From positions 186,001-250,000 of the forward strand of contig JACKKE010000003.1 of NCBI GenBank assembly GCA_020637595.1: a stretch of 64,000 nt of DNA, read 5' to 3'. The notes beneath the pieces were generated by a model that was given only the letters and a program-made list of their open reading frames with translations, searched no databases and was not told the origin of the DNA. The stretch comes from Rhodobacter sp. (GTDB lineage: Bacteria > Pseudomonadota > Alphaproteobacteria > Rhodobacterales > Rhodobacteraceae). The translations under genes were made by a program, and so were the position numbers. Below are positions 34,481 to 43,398 of this stretch, piece after piece; the first letter of the stretch is position 1, and every line of letters begins with the position of its first letter.

Positions 34481-35946
34481 TGCTGGCACCAACGACGGTC
34501 TGGGGCGCGATCGCCCTGTTTTCGCTGTTCGGCCTCATCGTCGCCTGGCGCGCGATGCGCGAGAACCGCGGCACGGTCGAGGATTACTATCTCGGCGGGC
34601 GCAACATCGGCGGCATGATCGCCGGTCTCAGCTATGCCGCGACCACCTATTCGGCCTTCATGCTGGTGGTGCTGACCGGACTGACCTATCGCGGCGGCAT
34701 CGGCGCGCTGGGCTTCGAGCTGATCTATTTCGCGGGTCTCAGCCTGCTGGTGATCTTTGCCCCCCGCTTCTGGCTGGCGGCGCGGCGCTGGAACTTCGTC
34801 TCGCCCGCCGAGATGCTGGGCGCGCGCTATGGCAGCCCCTGGGTCGCACGTCTGGCGGCGCTGGTCGCGCTGGTATTCCTGATGCCCTATTGCACGACGC
34901 AGATGGCGGGCGTCGGCCTGCTGCTGTCGGGCGTGACCGGCGGCGAGATCACGCTGTTCCAGGCCATCGCCACGGGCGCGGTTCTGGCGGCGCTCTGGAC
35001 GCTGTTCGCCGGCCTGCGCTCGGTCGCCTGGACGGATGCGGTGCAGGCGGTGGTGATGCTGGTCTCGGCGCTGCTGGCGATCGGTTTCGCGGTCGCGGCG
35101 ATCGGCGGCTGGGGGGCCTTTGCGCAGGCAACGATGGAAACCCAGGCCGAGCGCCTGTCGGTCCCGGGCCCGGGTCTGTGGAGCCTCAACACCTTCATCG
35201 CGCTGTCGCTGCCCTGGTTCTTCTTTGCCATCTCGAACCCGCAGGTCAGCCAGCGGCTGTTCATCCTGCGCGATGTCGCGGCGATGAAGCGGATGATCTT
35301 CTGGGTGCTGGGTTTTGGCCTGGTGTTCACGCTGATCGCGGTCACCTGGGGCTTTGCCGCGCTGCAACTGGCCCCGGGGCTGGAGAACACCGCCACCGCA
35401 ACGCCCGCGCTGCTGGTGTCGGGGGCGATCCCGGCCCCGGTCGCGGTGCTGTTGATCCTCGGCATCCTGGCGGCGGCGGTGTCGACGCTCGACTCGATCG
35501 CACTGACGCTGGGGGCGATGGTCGCACGCGACCTGATGACCGGCGCCGCGCCCAAGTCGCAGATCCTGGCCGGGCGGATCGTGGTGATCCTGGTGATCCT
35601 GTTCGCCTCGGGCTTTGCGCTGCAAAAGGCGCAGATCGTCGACCAGCTGGCGGCCCTGTCTGCGGCGGGTCTGATGGTCACCGTGCCGGCCACCGTGGGC
35701 GCGTTCTTCTGGCGGCGGGCGACGGCGCTGGGTGCGCTTGCGTCGATCGGAGGCGGCGCGGTGCTGGCGGTGTGGATGGCGATGGTGCAGGGCGTGAGCG
35801 TCTTCAACCCGGTGCTGGCGCTCAGTGTCGGCGGGGCAAGCGTCGCGCTGTTCATCGTCGTCAGCCTGCTGACCCGGCCGTCGGCGCGGGCGCTGGATTT
35901 CTCGGCGGCCCTGCGCGACGATCTGGACCAGATGAACGCCTGGTAA
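34480..35946 (+). CDS. Sodium:solute symporter (SSS family)
   Basis: 488-residue protein with about 13 membrane helices. The N-terminal DYYLGGRNIGGMIAGLSYAA motif and the first-helix-pair architecture are characteristic of the LeuT-fold SSS family, which imports organic acids, amino acids, vitamins or acetate with Na+. The substrate cannot be read from sequence. It starts inside the stop codon of the 62-residue membrane protein gene, so both are coupled. The hisA gene on the other strand does not suggest a substrate. Confidence 0.88.
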   Translation: MLAPTTVWGAIALFSLFGLIVAWRAMRENRGTVEDYYLGGRNIGGMIAGLSYAATTYSAFMLVVLTGLTYRGGIGALGFELIYFAGLSLLVIFAPRFWLAARRWNFVSPAEMLGARYGSPWVARLAALVALVFLMPYCTTQMAGVGLLLSGVTGGEITLFQAIATGAVLAALWTLFAGLRSVAWTDAVQAVVMLVSALLAIGFAVAAIGGWGAFAQATMETQAERLSVPGPGLWSLNTFIALSLPWFFFAISNPQVSQRLFILRDVAAMKRMIFWVLGFGLVFTLIAVTWGFAALQLAPGLENTATATPALLVSGAIPAPVAVLLILGILAAAVSTLDSIALTLGAMVARDLMTGAAPKSQILAGRIVVILVILFASGFALQKAQIVDQLAALSAAGLMVTVPATVGAFFWRRATALGALASIGGGAVLAVWMAMVQGVSVFNPVLALSVGGASVALFIVVSLLTRPSARALDFSAALRDDLDQMNAW

Positions 35947-36044
35947 GGATCGCGGCTGACGCCACGCCACCCAAAACGGCCTGAACTGGGGGCTTGCGCC
36001 GACTCGCGCAAGCTCCGATGCTGCCGGCAAAAGGGAGGACCACC

Positions 36045-36434
36045 ATGACGTCACGTCTGATCGCCGCCGCCGTTCTGGCCTTTGCCGCCTCGGGCGCACT
36101 GGCCGATCCGGTCGAAGGCCGCTGGAGCACCCAGCCCGATGACAACGGCAACACCGGCATCGTCGAAATCACCGCCTGCGGCAACCGGTTCTGCGGCACC
36201 CTGATCGAATCGCGGCGCGGCGACGGATCGCGGTTTGCATCCGAAAACGTCGGCCGCCGCATCGTCTGGGACATGGAACCCCGCGGCAACGGCACCTATC
36301 GCGACGGCGAGATCTGGGCACCCGACCGCGACCAGACCTATCGCGCGCGGATGGATCTGGCCGGCGACCGGCTGACCGTCGCGGGCTGTTTCCTGTTCAT
36401 CTGCCGCGACCAGGTCTGGTCACGCACCAACTGA
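36045..36434 (+). CDS. DUF2147 secreted protein
   Basis: 129 residues with a signal peptide (MTSRLIAAAVLAFAASGALA) and a compact beta-rich domain starting DPVEGRWSTQP, with the CGNRFCGTL cysteine pair and a C-terminal CFLFIC pair that could form disulfides. This matches the DUF2147 family, periplasmic, function unknown. The ATG at 36045 with a preceding GGGAGGA site is the natural start. It appears monocistronic. Confidence 0.82.
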   Translation: MTSRLIAAAVLAFAASGALADPVEGRWSTQPDDNGNTGIVEITACGNRFCGTLIESRRGDGSRFASENVGRRIVWDMEPRGNGTYRDGEIWAPDRDQTYRARMDLAGDRLTVAGCFLFICRDQVWSRTN

Positions 36435-36529
36435 TCCGCACTGGCTGATCCGCGATTGCGCAGCTTTCGGGTCGCGGGCGCCCGGGGGGTAGGGTTAGGG
36501 CTGTTGGTCCCTGACCGAAAGGATCCGTG

Positions 36530-37426
36530 ATGTCCGGTGCCGACTGGCTGCGCCTTGTAACCCTGTCCGTCCTGTGGGGCGGCTCGTTCTTTTTCGTCGG
36601 CGTCGCGGTGCCGCACCTGCCACCCTTTACCATCGTGCTGGCCCGCGTGGGTCTGGGCGCGCTGGGGCTGGCGGCGATGCTGGCGGTGCTGCGCATCCCG
36701 GTGCCGCGCGGCCGCGCGGTCTGGGGCGCGCTGGCGGTGATGGGGGTCTTGAACAACATCATTCCCTTCACCCTCTTCGTGCTGGCACAGGGGCAGATTT
36801 CCAGCGGTCTGGCCTCGATCCTGAACGCAACGACACCGCTTTGGGGTGTGCTGGTCGCGCATGTCTTTACCCGGGACGAACGCCTGACCCCGGCGCGGGT
36901 GGTCGGCGTGCTGACGGGCTTTGTCGGGGTCGCGGTGATGATGGGCGCCTCGCTGGGCGACGGCACGGTCTGGGCGCAGGCGGCCTGCCTTGCGGCGGCG
37001 CTCAGCTATGGGTTTGCCGGGGTCTGGGGCCGGCGGTTCAAACGGATGGGCATCTCGCCCCTGGCCACCGGGTTCGGCCAGACCGCCGTCGCCTCGCTGG
37101 TGTTGCTGCCCCTGGTGGCGCTGATCGATCAACCCTGGACCCTGCCCCAGCCCGGCCCCGAGGTGATCGCCGCGCTGATCGGACTGGCCCTGCTGTCGAC
37201 CACCATCGCCTATGGCCTCTACTTCGGCCTGATTGCCTCGGCCGGGGCGGTCAACGCCTTCCTCGTCACCTTCCTGATCCCGGTCAGCGCGACGGCGCTG
37301 GGGGTAGCGTTTCTGGGCGAGGCGCTGCTGCCGCGCCATCTGGCGGGCATGGCGCTGATCGCGCTGGGTCTGTCGGTGATCGACGGGCGGCTGTGGCGCA
37401 GGCTGTCCGGCGCGCACCGCTCTTGA
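36530..37426 (+). CDS. EamA-family (DMT superfamily) transporter
   Basis: 298-residue protein with ten membrane helices arranged as two EamA repeats (about 5-135 and 150-290). The first helix carries the typical LSVLWGGSFFFVGVA sequence. Family members export amino acids or other metabolites; the direction and substrate of this one are unknown. An in-frame GTG one codon upstream (36527) is an alternative start. It is followed after 52 bases by the DUF1178 gene. Confidence 0.85.
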   Translation: MSGADWLRLVTLSVLWGGSFFFVGVAVPHLPPFTIVLARVGLGALGLAAMLAVLRIPVPRGRAVWGALAVMGVLNNIIPFTLFVLAQGQISSGLASILNATTPLWGVLVAHVFTRDERLTPARVVGVLTGFVGVAVMMGASLGDGTVWAQAACLAAALSYGFAGVWGRRFKRMGISPLATGFGQTAVASLVLLPLVALIDQPWTLPQPGPEVIAALIGLALLSTTIAYGLYFGLIASAGAVNAFLVTFLIPVSATALGVAFLGEALLPRHLAGMALIALGLSVIDGRLWRRLSGAHRS

Positions 37427-37478
37427 AGCTGCCCCGTCAGCCGTTATCTTTGGATCAGTGCATGCAACGGGTCCGGGA

Positions 37479-37901
37479 ATGATCCACTACAGCCTCAAAT
37501 GCGACAAGGGACACAGCTTTGACAGCTGGTTCGCCTCGGCTTCGGCCTATGACAGCCTGCGCGCTGCAGGGCATGTCGCCTGTTCGCATTGCGGCAGCAC
37601 AGCGGTTGAAAAGGCGCTGATGGCCCCGGCGGTCGCCGCGGCATCGCCCGAGGTCGCCAAGGCACCGCTGTCGGGCAAAACCGAGATCGAGGAAAAGCTG
37701 TCGGCCATGCGTCGCCATATCGAAGAGACCACGGATTATGTCGGCATGAATTTCGCGGCCGAGGCCCGGGCCATCCACGACGGCACCGCGCCCGAGCGCG
37801 CGATCTGGGGCGAGGCCCGCGCCGACGAGGCCAAATCGCTGATCGAGGACGGCATTCCCGTGGCGCCCCTGCCGTTCGTGCCGAAATCCCGCGCGAACTG
37901 A
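37479..37901 (+). CDS. DUF1178 family protein
   Basis: 140 residues beginning MIHYSLKCDKGHSFDSWF, with the zinc-knuckle-like CDKGH and CSHCGS pairs and the C-terminal PERAIWGEA and PFVPK elements. All fit the DUF1178 family, widespread in alpha- and betaproteobacteria and of unknown function. The four Cys/His positions in the first 45 residues probably bind zinc. The start at 37479 is chosen on the family N-terminus, seven codons after an alternative ATG. Confidence 0.85.
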   Translation: MIHYSLKCDKGHSFDSWFASASAYDSLRAAGHVACSHCGSTAVEKALMAPAVAAASPEVAKAPLSGKTEIEEKLSAMRRHIEETTDYVGMNFAAEARAIHDGTAPERAIWGEARADEAKSLIEDGIPVAPLPFVPKSRAN

Positions 37902-38054
37902 GCCGCGGCGGCGCGCGCCCTCGGGCCGTGTTCCCGAACCGTCACGATGGCCGGCCTGCTGCCGCCAAGCTGTCATCCCGTTTTCGAATTCCTGCCGCAT
38001 TCGTGGTGTTTCCTGGTTCGCAACAATCAAGCCCTGCCCTCACAGGAGATGACG

Positions 38055-38237
38055 ATGCCGAACCAATCCACCCGCTCGCCACGCCAGCCCGCCCCCGCAG
38101 CCGGCATCGACTGGGTCACACTGGGCGCCGCCGCGACCGGAATCGCCCTGGCCGCGACCATCACCGTGGCCTCGGGCGTGACCGGGGCCGGCCCCACCGG
38201 CACCCCGCTGCCCAGCACGCAAACCCGGGCGAACTGA
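38055..38237 (+). CDS. 60-residue hypothetical membrane protein
   Basis: Small ORF with a Ser/Pro/Arg-rich N-terminus and one moderately hydrophobic segment (about 22-46, Ala/Gly/Thr-rich). AGGAG lies seven bases before the ATG at 38055, a good ribosome-binding site, which is the main reason to call it. The upstream region 37935-38030 is less GC-rich than average and may hold its promoter. A GGCAC-GGCCT-GTGCC hairpin lies 20 bases downstream. No family recognised. Confidence 0.5.
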   Translation: MPNQSTRSPRQPAPAAGIDWVTLGAAATGIALAATITVASGVTGAGPTGTPLPSTQTRAN

Positions 38238-38376
38238 TCGCCGGTCGCCCTGCCCGGGCACGGCCTGTGCCCCCTTCCCCCCCCTGACGTGCACCTCTTG
38301 CGCGCCTGCCCGCCCGCGCGTATGAGGAGCGCGCGCCGCGCATGGGGTGCGGAGCGCGCAGACGCGGGGGGCCTCT

Positions 38377-39639
38377 ATGCCGATCCTGGTGATGAAATTC
38401 GGCGGCACGTCGGTGGCCGACCTGGACCGCATCGCGAACGCGGCCGAGAAGGTCAAGCGCGAGGTCGAACGCGGCTATGACGTGATCGTCATCGTCTCGG
38501 CGATGGCCGGCAAGACCAATGAACTGGTCAAATGGGTCAACGAGACCTCGGGCTTCTATGACGCGCGCGAATACGATGCCGTCGTCGCCTCGGGCGAGAA
38601 CGTGACCGCCGGGCTGATGGCGCTGCGCCTGCAGGAGATGGGCGTTTCGGCGCGCAGCTGGCAGGGTTGGCAGGTGCCGATCAACACCACCAGCCAGCAT
38701 GGCTCGGCGCGCTTCGTGTCGATCCCGCGCGAGCACATCGACGCGAAATTCGCCGAAGGGTTCCGGGTCGCGGTGGTCGCGGGTTTTCAGGGCGTCAGCG
38801 CCGAGGGCCGGATCACCACGCTGGGCCGCGGCGGCTCGGATACCACGGCGGTGGCCTTTGCCGCGGCCTTCGACGCCGAACGCTGCGACATCTACACCGA
38901 CGTCGACGGGGTCTATACCACCGACCCGCGCATCACCTCGAAGGCGCGCAAGCTCGACAAGATCAGCTACGAAGAGATGCTGGAACTGGCATCGCTGGGC
39001 GCCAAGGTGCTGCAGACCCGCTCGGTCGAGCTGGCGATGCGCTACAAGGTGCGCCTGCGCGTGCTGTCATCCTTCGACGAAACCGATGAAACGTCCGGCA
39101 CCCTGGTCTGCGACGAGGAGGAAATCATGGAATCGAAAGTCGTCTCGGGCGTCGCCTATTCGCGCGACGAAGCCAAGATCACCCTCTTCACCATCGACGA
39201 CCGCCCGGGCATCGCCGCGGCGATCTTCGGCCCGCTGGCCGACGCCGGGGTGAACGTGGACATGATCGTCCAGAACATCAGCGAAAAGGACTATGACGAG
39301 GCCCATTCCGGCGCCGTTACCGACATGACCTTTTCCTGCCCCGTCGACCAGGTGAAGCTGGCCAAGAAGGCGATGGAAGAGGCCAAGGCCGCCGGCAAGA
39401 TCGCCTATGACGAGCTGATCGTGGACACCGATGTCAGCAAGGTCTCGGTGGTCGGCATCGGCATGCGCAGCCACGCCGGCGTCGCGGCCAAGATGTTCAA
39501 GGCCCTCTCGGCCGAAAACGTGAACATCAAGGTCATCTCGACCTCGGAAATCAAGATCTCGGTGCTGATCGACCGCAAGTATATGGAACTGGCGGTCCAG
39601 ACCCTGCACGACGCGTTCGAGCTGGAAAAATCCGTCTGA
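38377..39639 (+). CDS. lysC: Aspartate kinase
   Basis: 420 residues. It phosphorylates aspartate, the entry step to lysine, threonine, methionine and diaminopimelate synthesis. The N-terminal kinase domain starts VMKFGGTSV and has [12 protein letters not shown] and [13 protein letters not shown]; two C-terminal ACT domains (about 265-415) mediate feedback inhibition by end products. The start [10 protein letters not shown] (ATG 38377) is chosen because upstream codons lack family similarity. It is followed by ptsP after 168 bases, a common alphaproteobacterial order. Threonine synthase of the same pathway is encoded at 47219-48607. Confidence 0.95.
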   Translation: MPILVMKFGGTSVADLDRIANAAEKVKREVERGYDVIVIVSAMAGKTNELVKWVNETSGFYDAREYDAVVASGENVTAGLMALRLQEMGVSARSWQGWQVPINTTSQHGSARFVSIPREHIDAKFAEGFRVAVVAGFQGVSAEGRITTLGRGGSDTTAVAFAAAFDAERCDIYTDVDGVYTTDPRITSKARKLDKISYEEMLELASLGAKVLQTRSVELAMRYKVRLRVLSSFDETDETSGTLVCDEEEIMESKVVSGVAYSRDEAKITLFTIDDRPGIAAAIFGPLADAGVNVDMIVQNISEKDYDEAHSGAVTDMTFSCPVDQVKLAKKAMEEAKAAGKIAYDELIVDTDVSKVSVVGIGMRSHAGVAAKMFKALSAENVNIKVISTSEIKISVLIDRKYMELAVQTLHDAFELEKSV

Positions 39640-39807
39640 TCCGGCCCAGCAGACGGGCGGCGACACGGCCGCCCGCTGCTTTGACCGGCAAAGGCGAAAT
39701 GGCAGTATTTGGCCCCCCGGCCCAGGCTGCAATCCGTTTCCTTTCTGCCGCAAGTTGATCTAAGGTCCACTCGCCGCCCTATCCGCCCCGCGAGGACACC
39801 CGTTCCG

Positions 39808-42057
39808 ATGCCAGACCGCAGCGAAAGCGAAAGCCGCAAGCTCTTGCGGCGCTTGCGCGATACCTTGGCCGAACCGGGTCAGGGGCAGGAACGGCTGGAC
39901 CGGATCACCGGGCTGATCGCGGATTCGATGTGCACGGACGTGTGCTCGATCTACCTGTTCCGTGACCGCGAGACACTGGAACTCTGCGCCACCCGCGGCC
40001 TGAAACCCGAATCCGTCCATCGCACCCGGATGCGCCTGGGTGAGGGCCTGGTCGGCCGCGTCGCGCGCACCGCGACCGCCGTCAACACCGCCGACGCCCC
40101 CAGCGAACGCGGCTTTCGCTACATGCCCGAGACCGGCGAAGAGATCTACTCCAGCTTCCTCGGGGTGCCGATCCAGCGTCTGGGCGAAAAGCTGGGCGTT
40201 CTGGTCGTGCAGTCGCGTGAAGCCCGCGCCTATTCCGAAGACGAGGTCTATGCCCTCGACGTCACCGCGATGGTGCTGGCCGAGATGACCGAACTCGGCG
40301 CCTTCGTCAGCGACGACACGCCGATCGCCGCCCCGCACAAGCACCCGGTGATGCTGCGCGGCGGCTCGGGTCAGGAGGGCACCGCCGAGGGCCATGTCTG
40401 GCTGCACGAGCCGCGCGTGGTGGTAACCAACCTGGTCAACGACGACCCGGTAGCCGAAACCGCGCGCCTGCGCGAGGCTGTCGAAAAGCTGCGCGTCTCG
40501 GTCGACGACCTGCTGCGGCTGACCGCCGGCGCCGACAAGGAACAGCGCGAGATCCTCGAGGCCTATCGCATGTTCGCCAAGTCGCGCGGCTGGCTGCGGC
40601 GGATGGAACAGTCGATCGAAAGCGGCCTTTCGGCCGAGGCGGCGGTGGAAAAGGAACAGTCCGAGGCCCGCGCCCGGCTGCAACTGGCCCCCGACCCCTA
40701 TCTGCGCGAGCGCCTGCACGACCTCGACGACCTGTCGAACCGCCTGCTGCGCATCCTCACCGGCCAGGGCAGCGATACCGGCGCGGTGATGCCCGACCGG
40801 CCGATTCTGGTGGCTCGCAACATCGGCCCCGGCGAATTGCTGGAATACGGCAAGAAGCTGAAGGGCGTGGTGCTGGAAGAAGGCTCGGTCGGCTCGCACG
40901 CCGCGGTCGTCGCCCGGGCTCTGGCGATCCCGCTGGTCGTCCATTGCGACACGATCACCACCGAGGCGCTGAACGGCGACTCGGTGATCGTCGACGGCGA
41001 CGAGGGCGTGGTGCACCTGCGCCCCGACGATTCGGTGGCCGCGGCGTTCCGCGACAAGATCGTCATGCAGACCCAGGCCGCCGCCCGCTTTGCCGAGCTG
41101 CGCGACCGCCCGGCCGTGGCGCGCTGCGGCACCGCCGTCAGCCTGCACATGAACGCCGGCATCATGGCCGACCTGCCGTCGCTCAAAGGGTCGGGTGCCG
41201 AGGGGGTGGGCCTGTTCCGCACCGAATTGCAGTTCCTGCTACGCAACTCGATGCCCCGCCGCTCGGACCTGGCCGCGCTCTATGCCCGCGTGCTCAAGGC
41301 CGCCGAAGGGCGTCGCGTCGCCTTCCGTACGCTCGATATTGGCTCGGACAAGGTCATGCCCTACATGAACCGCCCCGAGGAGCCCAACCCGGCGATGGGC
41401 TGGCGGGCGGTGCGCGTCGGCCTCGACAAGACCGGGGTGATGCGGATGCAGTTGCAGGCCCTGATTCGCGCCGCCGCCGGACGGCCGCTGACGGTGATGT
41501 TCCCGCTGGTCGCCGAACATGGCGAATTCGTCGCCGCCCGCGATATCCTGCTGCGCGAAATCGACCGCGAGGCCCATCTCGGCCACCCGCTGCCCTCGCG
41601 GCTCGAAGTGGGCGCGATGCTCGAAACCCCCAGCCTCGCCTTTGCCCCGGACGCCTTCTTCCAGATGGCCGATTTCATCTCGGTCGGCGGCAACGACCTG
41701 AAGCAGTTCTTCTTTGCCGCCGACCGCGAGAACGAGCTGGTGCGCCGGCGCTACGACACGCTGTCGATCTCGTTCCTGACCTTCCTGCAAACCATCGTCC
41801 GGCGCTGCGCCGAAAGCGGCACCCACCTGTCCTTCTGCGGCGAGGACGCCGGGCGGCCGATCGACGCCCTGGCGATGGCCGGGATCGGCATGCGGACGCT
41901 GTCGATGCGCCCGGCCTCGATCGGCCCGGTCAAGGATCTGATCCTGCGCGCCGATCTCGGTGAGATCGCCGCCCTGGTCGAGGATGCCAAACGCCTGGGC
42001 GTGGCCAGCCTGCGCCCGCAGCTGACCGATTACGTCCGCGGGCTGTCCCCGGCCTGA
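39808..42057 (+). CDS. ptsP: Phosphoenolpyruvate-protein phosphotransferase of the nitrogen PTS (EI-Ntr)
   Basis: 749 residues: an N-terminal GAF domain (about 20-170), a helical HPr-binding region, the phosphohistidine domain with GSHAAVVARA (active His364), and a PEP-binding TIM barrel ending with the catalytic FCGEDAG (Cys677). It autophosphorylates from PEP and passes phosphate to NPr then PtsN, a regulatory cascade linked to nitrogen, potassium and carbon signals. The GAF domain senses small ligands, typically glutamine. The start MPDRSESE (39808) follows an upstream gap with no other good codon. Its last 28 bases overlap the 3' end of the opposing GNAT gene. Confidence 0.93.
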   Translation: MPDRSESESRKLLRRLRDTLAEPGQGQERLDRITGLIADSMCTDVCSIYLFRDRETLELCATRGLKPESVHRTRMRLGEGLVGRVARTATAVNTADAPSERGFRYMPETGEEIYSSFLGVPIQRLGEKLGVLVVQSREARAYSEDEVYALDVTAMVLAEMTELGAFVSDDTPIAAPHKHPVMLRGGSGQEGTAEGHVWLHEPRVVVTNLVNDDPVAETARLREAVEKLRVSVDDLLRLTAGADKEQREILEAYRMFAKSRGWLRRMEQSIESGLSAEAAVEKEQSEARARLQLAPDPYLRERLHDLDDLSNRLLRILTGQGSDTGAVMPDRPILVARNIGPGELLEYGKKLKGVVLEEGSVGSHAAVVARALAIPLVVHCDTITTEALNGDSVIVDGDEGVVHLRPDDSVAAAFRDKIVMQTQAAARFAELRDRPAVARCGTAVSLHMNAGIMADLPSLKGSGAEGVGLFRTELQFLLRNSMPRRSDLAALYARVLKAAEGRRVAFRTLDIGSDKVMPYMNRPEEPNPAMGWRAVRVGLDKTGVMRMQLQALIRAAAGRPLTVMFPLVAEHGEFVAARDILLREIDREAHLGHPLPSRLEVGAMLETPSLAFAPDAFFQMADFISVGGNDLKQFFFAADRENELVRRRYDTLSISFLTFLQTIVRRCAESGTHLSFCGEDAGRPIDALAMAGIGMRTLSMRPASIGPVKDLILRADLGEIAALVEDAKRLGVASLRPQLTDYVRGLSPA

Positions 42058-42545
42058 GGATCCCCCTCCCAGCGCGTGACATCACCGGCAATCCCGTCCC
42101 AGGCGCCGGGACTCAGCGCAATCCCCAGAACCCGGTCGGGGTTGGTCGGCGGCGGCATGATCACGCCGGGCAACTTGGTGAACCCGAATCGCCGGTAATA
42201 GGGCGCATCCCCCACCAGCATCACCCGGGTCCAGCCCAGCGGCGCGGCACGGCGCACGCTCTCGCGGATCAGGATCCCGGCCAGCCCCTCGCCCTGCCGC
42301 GTCGGGTGCACCGCCACCGGCCCCAGCAACAGCGCGGGCTGCCCGCCGACCCGCACCGGCCACTGCCGGATCGCGCCGACCAGCGCATCGGAATCGTCAC
42401 GCAGCGTCAGGCATAACTCGGGCACCGGCGCCACATCGTCGCGCAGCCGATACGATGACAACGCCGTGCGCCCCGGCGCGAAACAGTGATCGTAAAGCGC
42501 CTCGACTTCCCACCAGTCCGACGCCTGTTCCTGGCCCAGATCCAC
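42030..42545 (-). CDS. GNAT-family N-acetyltransferase
   Basis: 171 residues with the GNAT acetyl-CoA site: LLGPVAVHPTRQGEGLAGIL (motif A, Q/RxxGxG/A) and a late YYRRFGF segment. It resembles the YhbS-like group predicted to acetylate small molecules or protein termini; substrate unknown. The start is a GTG at 42545 with GGAGGGG just upstream on the minus strand. Its 3' end overlaps ptsP tail-to-tail by 28 bases, and it diverges from the flavin reductase gene. Confidence 0.85.
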   Translation of the reverse strand: MDLGQEQASDWWEVEALYDHCFAPGRTALSSYRLRDDVAPVPELCLTLRDDSDALVGAIRQWPVRVGGQPALLLGPVAVHPTRQGEGLAGILIRESVRRAAPLGWTRVMLVGDAPYYRRFGFTKLPGVIMPPPTNPDRVLGIALSPGAWDGIAGDVTRWEGDPQAGDSPRT

Positions 42546-42619
42546 ACGCCCCTCCGCCCGGAAATACTGGACTCGGCCCTAACACGCGTTAAATCCAAGA
42601 TCAAATACAAGGAGTTCCG

Positions 42620-43228
42620 ATGTTCTACCGCCCCGAGAACGGCCACGGGCTGCCGCACAACCCGTTCAATGCCATCGTTACCCCCCGGCCAATCGGCTGG
42701 ATCTCGACCCGCGGCGCCGACGGGTCGGACAACCTCGCGCCCTATTCCTTCTTCAACGCCGTCGCCTATGTGCCGCCGCAGGTGATGTTTGCCTCGACCG
42801 GCACCAAACCCGACCGCGAGGGCACCAAGGACAGCGTGGCGAATATCCGCGAGACCGGGGTGTTCTGCGTCAATATCGTGTCCAAGGCACTGCTGCCGGC
42901 GATGAACACCAGCTCGGGCCCCTGGCCGCGGGACACCGACGAATTCACCCTGACCGGCCTTGCGCGCGAGGCCTGCGAGACGATCGCCTGCGCACGGGTC
43001 GCCGAGGCCCCCGCCGCGCTGGAATGCCGGGTCACGCAGATCGTGCCGCTCCTGGGGCGCAGCAACACGATGGTGATCGGCGAGGTGACCGGGATCCACC
43101 TGCGCGACGATTGCCTGGTCGACGGCCGCTTTGCCTATGAGACCTTCACGCCGGTGGGACGGCTGGGCTATCGCGACTACGCCTTTGTCGACGATCCCTT
43201 CGAACTGAGCCGCCCGGGCGAGGCCTGA
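42620..43228 (+). CDS. Flavin reductase family (FMN-binding split-barrel) protein
   Basis: 202 residues starting MFYRPENGHGLPHNPFNAIV, with PRPIGWISTR, NLAPYSFFNAV and a GEVTGIHL segment, matching the flavin-reductase-like split-barrel family. Such proteins bind FMN and either reduce flavin for a partner monooxygenase or act on their own substrates; no partner is adjacent. An AAGGAG site precedes the ATG at 42620. Hairpins and repeat copy B follow downstream. Confidence 0.87.
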   Translation: MFYRPENGHGLPHNPFNAIVTPRPIGWISTRGADGSDNLAPYSFFNAVAYVPPQVMFASTGTKPDREGTKDSVANIRETGVFCVNIVSKALLPAMNTSSGPWPRDTDEFTLTGLAREACETIACARVAEAPAALECRVTQIVPLLGRSNTMVIGEVTGIHLRDDCLVDGRFAYETFTPVGRLGYRDYAFVDDPFELSRPGEA

Positions 43229-43231
43229 GAG

Positions 43232-43295
43232 GAGCGAGGGGGCTGCGCGCCCCCTCGCGCTCCCTGCGCCAAAGGGGGGACACGTCCCCCTTTGG
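43232..43295 (+). terminator. Two GC-rich hairpins downstream of the flavin reductase gene
   Basis: Hairpin 1: GAGCGAGGGGG / CCCCCTCG(C)GCTC, 43232-43263, with a small bulge. Hairpin 2: CCAAAGGGGG / CCCCCTTTGG, a perfect ten-base stem with a seven-base loop, 43269-43295. Neither has a T-run, so intrinsic termination is uncertain. Together they precede repeat box B, as equivalent hairpins precede copies A and C. Confidence 0.5.
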
Positions 43296-43296
43296 A

Positions 43297-43356
43297 AACC
43301 CCGTGCGTATTTGGGGCAAGATGAAAAGCCCGTCTTCAGCTTGCCTCAAATACGCA
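43297..43356. repeat. Composite intergenic repeat, copy B, with an inverted second box
   Basis: Plus strand: ACCCCGTGCGTATTTGGGGCAAGATGAA (43298-43325). About 20 bases later the same box recurs inverted (CTTGCCTCAAATACGCA, 43340-43356), so TGCGTATTTGGGGCAAG and its minus-strand counterpart TGCGTATTTGAGGCAAG form 17-base arms with a single mismatch. Each of the two convergent genes (flavin reductase and FAD-linked oxidase) thus has its own copy downstream of its stop codon. Confidence 0.7.
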
Positions 43357-43398
43357 TCCTTCCGCGCCGTCAGCACCCGAACGCGACAGGGTGCGCAC

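Noticed and set aside
36435..36529. Terminator after the DUF2147 gene
   Set aside because: Only G/C-rich sequence without a clear hairpin and T-run.
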